Positions 33,100 to 45,669 of a DNA stretch of 64,000 nt are shown in pieces. The stretch is from positions 4,295,646 through 4,359,645 of the forward strand of contig NW_006921537.1 in NCBI RefSeq assembly GCF_000340215.1, given 5' to 3'. The DNA is from Pseudocercospora fijiensis CIRAD86. Lineage: Eukaryota > Ascomycota > Dothideomycetes > Mycosphaerellales > Mycosphaerellaceae. Both the position numbers and the translations under genes were made by a program. Numbering within the stretch: position 1 is the first letter of the stretch; each line of letters starts with the position of its first letter. The notes below the pieces were generated by a model. That model saw nothing but the letters and a program-made list of their open reading frames with translations. It did not search any database and was not told where the DNA came from.

Positions 33100-35800
33100 G
33101 ACTCGCTTCTAACTCTGGTAGAAGCCTCGAAATTAGCTAAGCTAGCGGTTTAACCGCTACCCTAGTACTATAATCTCGGATTACTAGATATAGAGCCTTA
33201 TATCCTACGTATCTGTTCCTATATTTAGAACTACGTCGATTATAGCGAGAACTTCGCGACCTAGCTTAGAGTAAAGTACGGCCGAATCGACTTACTTACC
33301 TTATACGTTCTATACTATTACCCGCTCGTAGGAAATCCGCCGCCTCTATAGGCTAAAATCGAGGAACTCTACCTAAACACCCTTAACGGTTACAACTTCT
33401 TAGGCTAGTAGGTAGTAGATAAAGGAATTCTAACTAAATCGGTTAAGGAGCTTAAAGCCGCGCTCCTAACTGTGCGCGATTTACGCTATTACCGTTAATT
33501 TTACCCGGAAATCTATATACTACCTATAGTAGAGCAGCGTCTACTAGCCCGACCGGCTTAAGTTCTAGCGCGGCCTACGGTTTCGCCTATTACTACGGTA
33601 GAAACAACCGTACCGCTAGAACAGCGTCCTAGTTCGCCTAATAGCTCGCTCGAATCGGTTTTCTTACGGAGGCTACTTAAGCTACGATACCTAGCAGACA
33701 AGAATCCTTAGAACCTAAGGGAGCCTCTATCTAAGGCTTTGGCTAAGGAACTATTAACCGGGCCTTCCGATCTATCGACGTCGCCGTTCCGGGATATCGG
33801 CCGCGGCTAATTACCTCTAATAAACGACAGCCTCGCCGACCCGTAGGCTAACGAGCCGCGTAGTCGTTTCTAGTGTCGTACCTTAGTAGACGCCTCGTAA
33901 ACAACCGAGGAGATCGACCGAGCGAATATTGCTATATAATAAAACCGTTAGCGTCGTAATTATCTTCGCAAATTAGCTAAACGGAGAGGAGTCTATTTTA
34001 ACGAAGTTGTATTAGACTTTCTAATAGAATAGGCGATCTTACCGCTATCGGCTATACGTAAGCTAAGTCCGCCTTAGCCGAACCTACCGTAGCCGAACCT
34101 AGGCTAATACGATTACTAGTAGAGGGCGGACGTATATATAAATGCCTATAGGCATAGTCGCTTATATCGGGGCGGCTTTGCGCTAGGCGATCCGCCTAGC
34201 AATCTACCTAGTAATCCTCCTAGTAACCCTACTAGTAACCCTCCTAGTAATTCGTCGGTCTATCTACTACTACCGCTAGCTAGTAACTTCGATCTAGGCG
34301 ATCCCTCTCGCGAGCCGGCGTAGGATTAGCCGTTACCCTTTCCGCTATTAGACCTATAGGGTCTACTACGAGAAGGTAAGAAGTAACGCTAGAAATACTA
34401 TTAGTATCGGGGTAATCCGAGTAAGGATAGATCCTCGTCGAATAGCGAGGATTCGGACGATTCTAACTAATCTTCGTTAGACGACGATAGCTCCTCTAAT
34501 AATAACTATTATAGACGCACTCGACGTCGTAGACACCGTTAGCGTTATTAGAACTACGTCGCGGAAACGCCGGATTCCGAAGCGAGCTATATTTATAGCT
34601 ACTACGCCCGCCCTTAGCGGCTGCGGTTTAATCTAGCCTACTTCAGCTTCTTCGATTCTCTACTTAGCGTCGCGGATTATAGCGAGGGGGACTATGCCTT
34701 AGTCGGAAACAAGATAATATACCGTTTAGTATATACTTTTATTAAAGCGGCTAAGGATTATACCTATATCGTAGGACGAGAGACGGTTCGCCTTAACCTC
34801 TCCTTATACTTCCGAGGAGTCGCCCTTAGTTAGTATTATAGTTACCTTTTAAGTAGGAACTAAGCTAAACTACGCGGTAGGTACGGTTTAAAGCGCTAGG
34901 AGCGTTGTCTTAGTAAGAAATAGAAGGTTCTACCGATAAAGGCAATAGATCTCTTCGATAAGTAGCGCTACGACTAGTAGGATATCGTAGCTAGGCGCTT
35001 AGTAACGGATTTTATCGTTAAAACGGTGCGGCTTGCTAAGGATGCTAGTATAAAGAAGTCTAATCGGCTCCTCGAGGCTTACCGTCGGATAGATCTACGA
35101 CTTTAGCTTAATATCGACGAACCGAATCGCCGTACGAAGGTCGATAGATAGGTTACTTATTGCAAGAAGTAGGCGTTAATTTAGGAGTATATACTCTTGT
35201 CTTCGTCGAGTCGCTACTAGGATATTATAACTAGAGACAATAGCCGTACTAGTAAGGTTACCTAGTAGGGCCGGTCTAAAGGGAATACCTCCTACGCCCT
35301 AGTAAGTTATACTCTAGTAAGAGCGCTCCCGGATAGCCGGAACCGCGACCTCGACCGACCTACCCTACCTCGCCCTACTAATACCTACTAGCAGAATCGT
35401 CTACTACTAGTACGAAATAGCGAAGGACCGTCGAAGGATAGTAGCCCTACCTTCCTTCCGAAAGATCTAAAGCGAGTTAATTCGCGCCTATTTAATCGAT
35501 AGGATAGAAAGCGTAACAATCGAGCTCGTAAGTAGGCTAACTTTGCCGATAGTAGTAAGAAAGCAGGAGATACTATAAATAATACTAACTAAGCCGATAA
35601 TAGCTATTAGGAGGATAGTTAGGAGGATAATAGAAGAGTCGACGCGGATAATTAGAGCTATTTCGGTAACGCCGGAGAAGACGCCGACTACTTTACCGAC
35701 CTATACGACTCCGATCCGGGCTTAGGAGCCTACTTTATAAACGTAGGCGACTGCTCTCTATTAGCGTTAAACTCGGTACTATAGGCTAAAGCGTCCCTAC
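33100..35800 (+). pseudogene. Gag relic of the 13.2-kb gypsy element
   Basis: The clearest part is a capsid-like reading at about 34,620-35,000 (YSEGDYALVGNKIIYR, TFIKAAKDYTYIVGRETVRLN, LSLYFRGVALS) with stops at probable W/Q codons. Upstream is a long arginine- and serine-rich region (about 34,400-34,560). The N-terminal limit is uncertain, and the first kilobase after the LTR shows no domain that I recognise. No zinc knuckle was found. Confidence 0.6.
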
Positions 35801-35949
35801 TAGCGGCGATCTAACTATTTGCCTCTACGAAGTACGCTTATAAGATCTATAGGTAGCGATTTAAGTTAGGTAACCTTCTGTACTAGTATATTCGTAAGAA
35901 GTATATAGGGGCGACGACGCCTTCTACTATTATCGAACGCGTATTAGCA

Positions 35950-38900
35950 AACCCGGAAGTAATTTAGTCGAAGGCGCCTCTATTAGCCTAGTAAGGTTAC
36001 GTATTCCGGAATTAGCAATATATAACTTTCCCTCTTCGGTTGTTACTATTCGGTATATCTATATAGGTCTGCCTAGATACCGGCTATATGCTTACTATTG
36101 CGGAAAAAGACTTTATTTTAAGCTATCGCCTAGACGTAGAGGTACGTAAGCTACGCGAACCGATCGAAATCGGTAGTATTACCGGCGCGTATCGCTCCGG
36201 GGAATACGTCGTATTAGATATATTTGTCCTAGTAGCGAAGACAGACAGTATAGTCTCCCTAGTACAGATAACTCGTAAGGTTTACCTAGTTCCTAAACTA
36301 AAGGCGAAAATCCTAGTCGGTATAGATATAATTACTCTAGAGGGAATAAAGATCGATGTTCCTATATAGACGGTTACCGTAGCTAGTTAGGACAACGCCT
36401 GCTTTAAAGTAGCTGTTAAGCGTAAGAAAGGGAAGTCGGTTTAGCGCCCTATAAGGCTAGTAGAGGACGTAATATTAGCGCCGCGTACGGTCGCCCTCGC
36501 GCTAGTTAAGTACGGCGGTAACCTTCCTAAAGGCCGGGATTTTATTCTTAACGCCGGTTTCCTAGCCTAGCCGACTAGTAACGCCTAAGGATTATCGTTA
36601 TAAGCTCTACCGCTAGTAATAGCTTACAATTAGGTCGTAGACGCTAATTTTTCTTATACGTATATTTATAATAATGCGACGACTCCGGTAACGGTACGAG
36701 CTAGATAGTTACTCGGTTCGTTAAGTAATAGGACTATTGCTAGGGCCTACTATATCGACGTAGCTAACTACGGACTAGTAGGATTAAGCCCTAACGCTTT
36801 TACGGCAACGCGGGATATACTAAATACGTAGCGGGAACACTAGTACGCGTTAGGCGTAACGATCTACGGTAACGATAACTAGGTAGACTAAATCGCTATA
36901 GCGGTCGAGCGGTATTCGGAGCTTTTTACAGATTGCTAAACAGTAGTCGATATTCCTAAATACGATTATATACCTATCCCTATAGTACCGAACTACTTAG
37001 ATCTGCTACTGCCTCCCTATATAATTAACCTAGGTAAGAGGGATCGTAAGGTAGTAGACAAGATATATAACGACTTATACCGCTAAGGGAAAATGTAATA
37101 TACGACCGAGCCTACCCCCTTCGGCTTCCTAGTGTTCGTAGTTTAGAAGCGGGTTGCTAATAGTAAAGGCGGTATAATTAATAAGCCGCGGGCGGTAGTC
37201 GATATCCGCGCCTTAAATAAGGTAACGATCCCTAATAGCTATTAGATACCGCTCTAGGCGGATCTTTTTATATAGTTAGTAGGGTGCTAGTATATTAGTA
37301 CTATAGACTGTCTAACCTTCTTCTACTAATAGGGCGTAAAGCCGGAGGATCGTTACAAATTAACGATTAATACTTATCGCGGCTAGGAATAGTACAAGGT
37401 CGCTATTATAGGATATTCGAATAGTATCTAATTCGTATAGCGGAAGCTAGATTAGATCCTTCGCGACTATCGTAGCTTTGCGCGAGCTTATATCGACGAT
37501 ATTATAGTATTTTCGTAGACGTTACCTAAGTATCTCGATTATCTAGAAGCGGTCTTCTAGAGATTAGACGCCGTAAGGATTAGTATTAGTCCGAAGAAGA
37601 CTTTCTTAGGCTTCCCCTCCGCGACCCTTTTAGGTTAGTATATTAGCGGCCTCGGTTTAGCTACGAGTAAGGAGAAAATCGCAGCGATTACTTTACTTTA
37701 GTTCCTAGAAAACGTATAGAAGCTAGAGTATTATCTCGGTCTAACTAATTAGTTACGGCAATATATCCTATACTACGCGTAGATAGCGGCGCCTCTATAG
37801 GCGGAGAAGATACGCTTATTAAAAGGGGCGCTAGTCGCCGGCAATAGTCGTCGCCGGCACGTCGCCGTTACGACGCTAGGTAAGAGCGATTAGTACCGCG
37901 ACGAGCTAGTAAAAGCGTTTCGCTTGTTGTAATCGATATTCTACGAGCCCTCCTTCCTATACTATTTCGACTCTAACTATCGCTTATACGCTAATATAGA
38001 TTCCTTAAAAGAGTTTAGCTATAGCGCGGTACTCTACTATATCGATAGGGATCTAGACCCGATTCTATCTAAGGGAAAGGCGCAGTTGTTTCCTTACTAT
38101 AAGGTCTAGCCTATTCTGTTCTTAAGCCGAGGCCTAACTTAGGTAGAGATATAATATTAGCTAATAGAGCTCGAATACTCGGGAATCGTATAGATAGTAA
38201 AGAAGGTAGGCTATTTAATATATGCTTTATTAAGGCCGACGACTATCTTTATAGACTACTATACTGCGGTCGGTCTTACTAACTCGGTATCGATAACTAC
38301 GACTACCGATATAGGAAAGTAGAACCTAAAATTAGTAAGGGTATCGATATTCCTTTCCTAATATCGAGTTAATATAGTTTACTGTCTAGGGCGGATATAC
38401 CTAGTTCTAGACGCCCTTAGTCGACTTCTAAGGGATATAGAGTCGCCTAAGTTAACGCCGGACGAGGAGAACTTAGACCCGCTCTTCTACTATATTAACG
38501 TTACGCCCTCTTTAGCCGATCTAGAGGAAGTAGCCTACTTTTATACGATGTTAGTAGAACTAGATCCGGATTTCCGACGACGCTTAAACCGAGCGTACGA
38601 TAACGACGAATATTAGTCTAGGGTTTTGCGACTAGTTCGATAAGTATAGGCGCAGAATGCTCTAGAGCGTCTCTATTCGGAGAGAGCTAATATACCTTTA
38701 GTAACGAAGACGTTAGTTCGGTATAAGGATAGCAAAAATCCGGACCTATTCGCAGGTAATAAGTTTAATAGTCCGCTAGGCATTCGATTCTTCGAGAGGG
38801 ACGGCCTCTTATATTTCTATAACTAATCTTTAGGGCGCGAGCGACTCTATATCCCTCGGGCCTTAATAGGCGAGATTTTCGAGTAGGCTTACGATAACTG

Positions 38901-40190
38901 TTACTACTAAGGCTTTTAGCGCGTCTTCGACCGTATTTAAGCTTTCTTCTTTATATATCGACTCGCTCGCTACCTTCGCCTCTATTTAGATTATTATTAC
39001 TAGTATCTCCTTTTACGTACCCCCCGATACGCTCCTTACGGCGAACTTTACCCGATTTAGAATACGGAGGGCCTATACTATACTATAACGATAGATTTCG
39101 TAACCGCCTTACCGGTTATAACCGATAGATTTAATATACTATATACGATTACTTATAAGACGTCTAAGCAGGTAGTAGTCGTCCTAGGCAAAGAGGACTA
39201 GAAGGCCTACGACTAGGGCATCGCTCTAATCGATAGGCTTTATTTAATAGATATAAGTATACCGGTAGTACTTATCGCTAATCGTAATCCTCGCTAGCTA
39301 AGCGACTTCTTTAAGGGCGTTTTTTCGCGCCTACGTACGAAGCTAGCTACGTCTACGGCCTACTACCCTTAGACCGATAGTTAATCTAAGCGAACTAACT
39401 AAACGGTCGAGACGGCAATTCGTTACTAGTTAGCGGACTATCCTAGCGAGAATTAGACGACGTTTATCCTATAGCTATAGGCTACGCTTAACAACTTCCG
39501 TAATACGACTACTAGTTAGTCGCCGAACGAGGTTGCTATAGGCGTAAGGACGAATCTCGACTCGCTCGATATACTATACGACTATCCGTATAATAGGGCG
39601 GTAGCGCGTAGTCGTATCTAGAAGGAAGTCTAGGATGCGATTACTTAGGCGAACGTAAAAATAAAAGAATAGTATAATAGCAAGTATAAGCCTCTATTCC
39701 TTAAGCTAGGTAACCGTATTATACTTCGCCTATACCGTAGTTACGAAGTACTAGGTTAGTCGTACAAGTTTAGCTACTGTTTTAAAGGGCCTTTTACGGT
39801 TCTCGAGAAGGTCGGACGACTAGCCTACTATCTCGAGTTACCGCTATTAATACGTATCTATCCGGTAATATCGGTTTCGTAGTTAGAAAAAGCCCCTAAA
39901 GACCTAGATCCTTTTAAGAGAACTATTAATTACGAGCCCCCGCCCGTCGTAGCTAAGGATAGTCTAGGTTCTAATAACGAGGGCGATTCTTACGAAATCG
40001 AGCGCTTTCTTAGGCGAAGGACCGTCGTCTAAAGAGGCTAGCCCGTTCTCTAATACCTAGTAAAGTAGAAGGGGTATAGGAGCGCTTATAATATATAGTA
40101 TAATATCGACGACTTAATAGGCGTAGACGATCTACGTAAAGTCTACGATAACGCCTACCCTCTAGAGGAGGCCCCGCTATCCCGTACCCT
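35950..40190 (+). pseudogene. Pol relic of the 13.2-kb gypsy element (PR, RT, RNase H, IN, chromodomain)
   Basis: The aspartic protease has its D-T-G triad at 36,076-36,084 (CLDTGYMLTIAEKDFI) and the family's closing block LVGIDIITLEGIKIDVP at about 36,310-36,360; the 93-aa open frame there is only a piece of it. In RT the catalytic YIDD is intact at about 37,491 (YIDDIIVFS). RNase H follows (SYRLYANIDS-like, about 37,975-38,000). The integrase core lies at about 39,080-39,400 (ITIDFVTALPVITD). The chromodomain is at about 40,010-40,110 (YLVK, then KGYRSAYNI), with the WYNIDDL type of ending. Stops are RIP-type. Confidence 0.88.
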
Positions 40191-40793
40191 CCGTAGGGTA
40201 GTAAAGCGGACGAGAGCTCGCTAGCCTTTTTTAGAGGTTACTAGCTTCGCCGATAAAGGCGAGGCCGGATAATCCCTCGCGGTTCGTCGCAAATCGATAC
40301 GACTCTATAGCGCGACTCCTCCTTCGGAGTCGTAATCTGCCTAGGTATACCCTTATATCGTTATTATAACTACGTTACTTAGGTAACTATTATACGTAGA
40401 CGCGGGCTATTTCTTATTTAGTATCGATCTTTCCGGTATCCTACGATAAGAGAGCTTTCTATTAATTACCGACGACGAATAGAAACGGCCCTCGAGCGCG
40501 AGAACCGCGTCCGTCGTAGGGAACGTAAAGTAGCAGCTTTTTAGTAAAAATTTCTATAGTACCGATCGCGATATAAGCGCCTAAACGTTATACTATTCGA
40601 GGCGGATTTATAACGCGCGTCTCGCCTATACTATAAGGCCGATACGTTCGACCTCCTCTAAGGAGCGATAGCTAAGGAATATTATAGAAGCGAGGATCGA
40701 GAACCCTAGGATACTACGATAGGGAATAGTAAGATTAACGCTCCTCGTAGGGAACCGCTACTATTAGACGGTCTAGGATCGGCTAAATAGTCC

Positions 40794-43700
40794 TTGTTTA
40801 TTACTAGCTTAACGCCTACGCCTAAGCTAGAGAGTAAGGCAAGCAATAAGAATATAGTATTAGATACTACGGTCGAGAATTATATAGCCGCGCCTAAGCT
40901 AGATAACGTAACGGATAAGGAGGATATAGTATTAGATACTACGGTCGAGAGTCGTACGGCCGCGCCGGAGCTAGATAATATAACGGATAAAGAAGATATA
41001 GTATTAGACGAAACAGTCGAGAATCGTATAGCCGCGCCGGAGCCTAAGAACGTAACGAGTAGAGAGGATATAGCCTTAGATACCTCGATCGAGATTCCTA
41101 CGATCGCGGCTAGGCCTAAGGATATAACGAGTAGAGAGGATATAGCCTTAGACCCTTCGATCGAGGTTCCTACGCTCGCGGCTAAACTTAAGAATATAAC
41201 GAACAGAAAGGATATAGCGCCTAACGCTATAGTCGAAATGCGTACGGCTACGCCTAAGCTAGAGGATATAGAGAACTCGATAAAGAATTCGATAGGCGAA
41301 GAAGATACGATAGCGGATTAGATCGGCGAGTATCGTAGAGAGATAGATAACGCCGCGCTTAACCCGTAATAACCGCGGCTAGAGGAATACGGTACTAACC
41401 TAATATAGACGCTAGAAGGCTTTATAATCCTCGCTACGGTAGAAGGCAATATCCGATAGATCTTTCGTAGGGCGCTATAGCTTATTTCTACTAACGGCAG
41501 CTTAAGTACTAGCGAGGTATAGACGGTATTAAGCTATACTACCGAGGATAGGTATATACGGCCTTTCCTAATATTTACCGAGGACGGATCCGATATAGAG
41601 CTATACTACGTATTAACGGACGCCGGCCGATAACTGTTATAACGATACGTACCGTTATTCCTAGGTCGTAGTCGTATTAACGAAACGCTAATAGCGAGCT
41701 TAGTACCGTTACCCCCGGCTAATAAGGCAGACGAGTCCGATTTAGAATCGCTCGATATAATAGCTCGCCCGCAATCGTAGAGAACGCCGGGTAGTAAGTT
41801 TAGTACGGTATAGCGTTAGACTATCGCTAGCCTATCGATAGTGCTTCCGAATCTAGACTGTCCGCTCTCCGATATTAGACGGTTTATATTTCTAAAATAT
41901 TGCGTACCGGCGGTTATCGCGGCGGTTAATCTAGACTACGTTTTCGATAGGAAGTCGTTTATATAGGCGGTTATAGCGCTTACTACGAAGAAGAAATAGT
42001 TAACGGAATTAGCGAAGGTATTACTAGGCGAGGGCCGATAGACAGGTCGAGTACTCTATAAGGCTATAGCCGACTACTTTATTAATAATAGCGACTCTCC
42101 GCCGTACTATTTAGGTAAATAGGAGTTTGTTTAGAAGGGCAAAGCGTTAGAGGTTAAGATTCCGGAGGCCGAGAAGCTATAGGACGCCGTACCTAGCTTC
42201 TTTGCCCTCTACCGTAACGCCGCGGCCTACGCGTCTAGTAGCCCGGTTAACGGTACGGAAAGCGGCCCAATTAATCCCGTTAGCGCGTAGCCTCTTTATA
42301 CGCCTTCGGCTTTAGAATCGGCACTACCCTTAATAATACCCGCAAATCGACTAGCTTCGCTAAAATTACTATTTTCGCTAGCGCGTACCTTTCCTAATTT
42401 ACCGCTACTATAGGTACTAGCCTCCCTAACGTAGGCGCCGAGTAACGGCTCGCTATAAGCGCCCGTACTAGCTCCTCCTAAGCTGCTTACTACTCCGATC
42501 GAGTCGGTATACGAAGAATACCTAGACCCTTCCCCTAAAGAACTTAAGTTCGAGCGACAGCGGCTCTAAGAGTAGCGCGCGCGACAGACTTTAATTAATA
42601 AGCGTCTTCTTCGTACTAACGAGATACCCGAACAAGCGGCAATCCGGTAAGCGTAATAAGACTAAAGATATACGCTTTATCTAGGCCGCGAAACTCGTAT
42701 ATAACGCGTACGCCGAGGACGTAGATAGTCGGCTACCTAATCTCTTTCGCCTACGCCTATGTAAGCGAATCGTCGAATACTATCTAGTAAGGCTTTAGCA
42801 TTACTTATACTATCTATACCTTACCGCGGGCGATCGGCGCTTCTAGATTCTACGCGAATTGTATTAGTATATAGGCAAGCTAGTTACCGATTTTAAAAAC
42901 CTACTCTTTACGTAACTATACTCCTTCTAAATCGTAAACGACGATTACGCCTGTAAATACTCTATCTTTAGGACCGACCTCTACTTAGACGGTTATAATA
43001 CGTAGTAGGAGATCTAGGCGATACGCTTTAGCGAGTACGTAGTATTTACGACGGCGGGCGAATTAAAGGAGCTCCCTAAATTAGCTAACCTTAACGCGAA
43101 CTTTCTGCTAACTATTACTTTCTACTACGCGAAGTTGTAATATCGACTTCTAGTAAACATTATCCGCTTAGGTAAGAATTTCCTTAGCTTAAGTACTTAT
43201 ACCGGCGGCCTACGATTCTAGCTAGTACCGTCCCTAATTTGTAATAGAGTAGTCGGTCTTATAGTACGCGCTATCCTATACTTCCTATAGATAGTTAACC
43301 TCGTACGAGAGTAGTTCTACCGCTACGTCTTAGAAGAATATCGCGATAGCATTATAGTAGGCGGTTACCTAGTCCTATATAAGCGTAGCGAGAACGGTAA
43401 GGACGTCTCTTACCGCGATTACGGTAAGGAATACTAAAAGACGGGCAAGCGACCTATTAGTAAATACGTCGGAGCGATAAAGTATTATAAGATCGACCTA
43501 ACTACCTACGGCGAAGTCTAATTCTTATAGATAGTAGCTACCGGACGACTCTCGATAGTACGCCTACCTCTACTAGACTCCTAGCTTAAGGACTATACGG
43601 TTTAGCTACTACTAATCGGTATAGAGCTTAGCGCCTAGTCGGCTATATAGCTTTATAAGTAGTACGAGTCTTCCTTAAATTCTAGTAGACTGCCCTACCT

Positions 43701-45460
43701 ATACCGTCGCAACCTAGGTCGCCTAGCTATTATATAGGACGTCGTCGCTTATACCTAGTAGTATATTACGGTCCGCAACGCCTATACGCTTCGTAGCGAG
43801 GGTTATATATTAGCCCTCTATACTAACGAGGCGCTTTCGGACACAAAGGCTACTAATGCGTCGCGTACTAAGTAGTATGCTTAGCTTATAGGCGGCGGCC
43901 GCTACTAGAACGGCACGTATACCGCTAATAAGGGCAAAGGCATACTACTACTACTCCTTAACTATTAATGCCCGGTAGACTTTAGCCTAGTTTGCTAGCT
44001 AACGTAGATCGATCTAGTATACGCTTTAGCTACCTTTATCGCCTATATTTAGACGCTTAGGGATAGCGCTATTCCGAATAGATTAGAGCCCGCGCTAACG
44101 CTATAGTTCTACAATTTGCCTAAGAAGGCCTCTACTAACCCTATCTTCGACCCTTTAGGCGTCTAAGAGCGTATTATATAGGGCAATACGATCTTTAAAT
44201 ACGACGAGATAGTAACGAATAAGAATTATTAGTAGTATAACCTAGACTATACTTAGGATCCGATAGGTGCCTTCCTAGTACCGTCTCCTAACTACTCGCT
44301 AAACGAGTCTAACCTTACTAACGTATATCTCTTTAGCAAAATTATCCCTTCTAAGCTCGCGATTTAGGCTAAGCCGCAACCTCCGGCCGTTGCCCCGCTA
44401 ACTAAGGCGATCTAGCTAAATTCCTCGCGCGTATTACTATCGACTAAGTTAAATACTCGCTAGAAGCTAACCGCTAGCCCGTTCTTAGCGCCTCGCCTAC
44501 CGTCGAAGATACCGCTACCGTCTAACCTATTCTCTACGCCTACGAAGGCTCTAGTTGCGGCTTAGCTACTACCGCCTAATAATACGGTTACGTAGCTGTA
44601 GTATAAGCTCCTATCGCTTCCGATACGCTTACTACCTCTACCCGCTCTATAGGAAAACACTATAGGCGCCTACGGATAGTACTAATATAATGCGACGGTA
44701 ATTAGTATACGTACGCTTAACTTACAAGCGCTCTACTATATACGCTAGTCCGAGTTAGTAGCAACCGAGGTATACTAGCTTTAGTAGATACTAGCTAAGG
44801 CGCAGATCCGCGAAGTAACTAAGCGCTAGATAGCCTAGTAGTATCGTCTTTCCGCTACGGTCTTAAAGGAGTCGCTTACGCTATTACTAACCTATCTCTA
44901 CTACGATTTCTTACGCGTCGCGCTATAATAGGCAATCCCTATACTATACCTAATTAACGAGGACGCTTTTAAGCTACTCGGCGGCGTATAAGGCAATGCT
45001 ACTAAAGATAAGATCGCGAAGCTTAATATATAGATAGCCGACTACTTTAAGCTATACGGTACTATACGCGATGCCAATACGCTACTATTACTAGGTGCCG
45101 ACTTCCCTAATATCCCTATCGATTAGTTAGACCGCGCTACTGCTATAGTAGACGCAGTTAATACCTCGCTATCCGATAATAAGACTATAAAGACCGTCGC
45201 GCCTTAGCCGTAGCTAAAGGCGGTTTAGACTATACCGACTAGCTTACGCGACGCCCTTTGTAACCGTCGTAATAAGCAAGTATAAAACCGACGCAGTTAT
45301 TACTAGAGAGATACGATTCTGTACCTAGCATTACCGTTCTAGTATACTGTTTAGGCTTAGCCTTTATGCGACGCTACTACGCTCTTTTGCCTTAAACCTT
45401 CCTACGGTACGGCCTACTAAGGACCTTTGTTTTAGGATACTATAGATAGTGCCGACCTTT
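40794..45460 (+). pseudogene. Extra long coding region downstream of the chromodomain, function unknown
   Basis: After the chromodomain the plus strand continues to read as protein for about 4.7 kb, with the same density of RIP stops as gag and pol but few frame changes (one near 42,620). It opens with a 175-codon intact frame made of 24-residue repeats, then proline-rich segments (about 42,340-42,560), then a more globular region (about 42,680-44,380; FSEYVVFTTAGELKELPKLA, TGGLRF, VGAIKYYKIDLTTYGEV). It ends just before the purine tract. I recognise no domain. It could be an accessory third gene, a captured host gene, or an element that inserted in the same orientation and lost its ends. Confidence 0.5.
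40854..41285 (+). repeat. In-frame tandem repeat, six units of 72 bp (24 aa)
   Basis: Units of the type IVLDTTVENYIAAPKLDNVT followed by DKED; about six, diverging towards the end. The frame stays open although everything around it is full of stops, because the unit contains no Trp or Gln codon for RIP to convert. Confidence 0.85.
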
Positions 45461-45477
45461 TTTATAGGGGGGGAGGC

Positions 45478-45664
45478 TATTACGATATAACACTATTGCA
45501 TATACGATAGCAGGCAGCGGTTACTATTAACCGCTACGGTCGCTATTGCTACTAATAGTAGGACTATTATATAGATAGCTTGCCTCGCGGCACCTTAGAG
45601 AATTATTAACTTTTGCACCGTATAACCGTTACGATACCTTCGTACTATAACCGTGTGCCTAGCA
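45478..45664 (+). repeat. 3' LTR of the 13.2-kb gypsy element
   Basis: 187 bp, preceded by the purine tract at 45,464-45,477 and followed by the TTCTC target duplication. It keeps CA or TG at six of the eight sites that differ from the 5' copy. Confidence 0.94.
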
Positions 45665-45669
45665 TTCTC

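Larger units (their letters stand above)
32462..45664 (+). mobile_element. Full-length 13.2-kb Ty3/gypsy chromovirus with extra 3' coding region
   Basis: 187-bp LTRs at 32,462-32,648 and 45,478-45,664, starting TATTACGAT (from TG) and ending CTAGCA. They are flanked by an exact 5-bp target duplication TTCTC (32,457-32,461 and 45,665-45,669). A purine tract ATAGGGGGGGAGGC precedes the 3' LTR. The order is gag, protease, RT, RNase H, integrase, chromodomain, then about 5.3 kb of further sense-strand coding sequence. At 13.2 kb it is about twice the usual gypsy length. It is inserted in the second pogo element. Confidence 0.95.

Noticed and set aside
36088..36369. 93-aa frame as an independent gene
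   Set aside because: It starts just after the protease DTG triad and is part of the gypsy pol.
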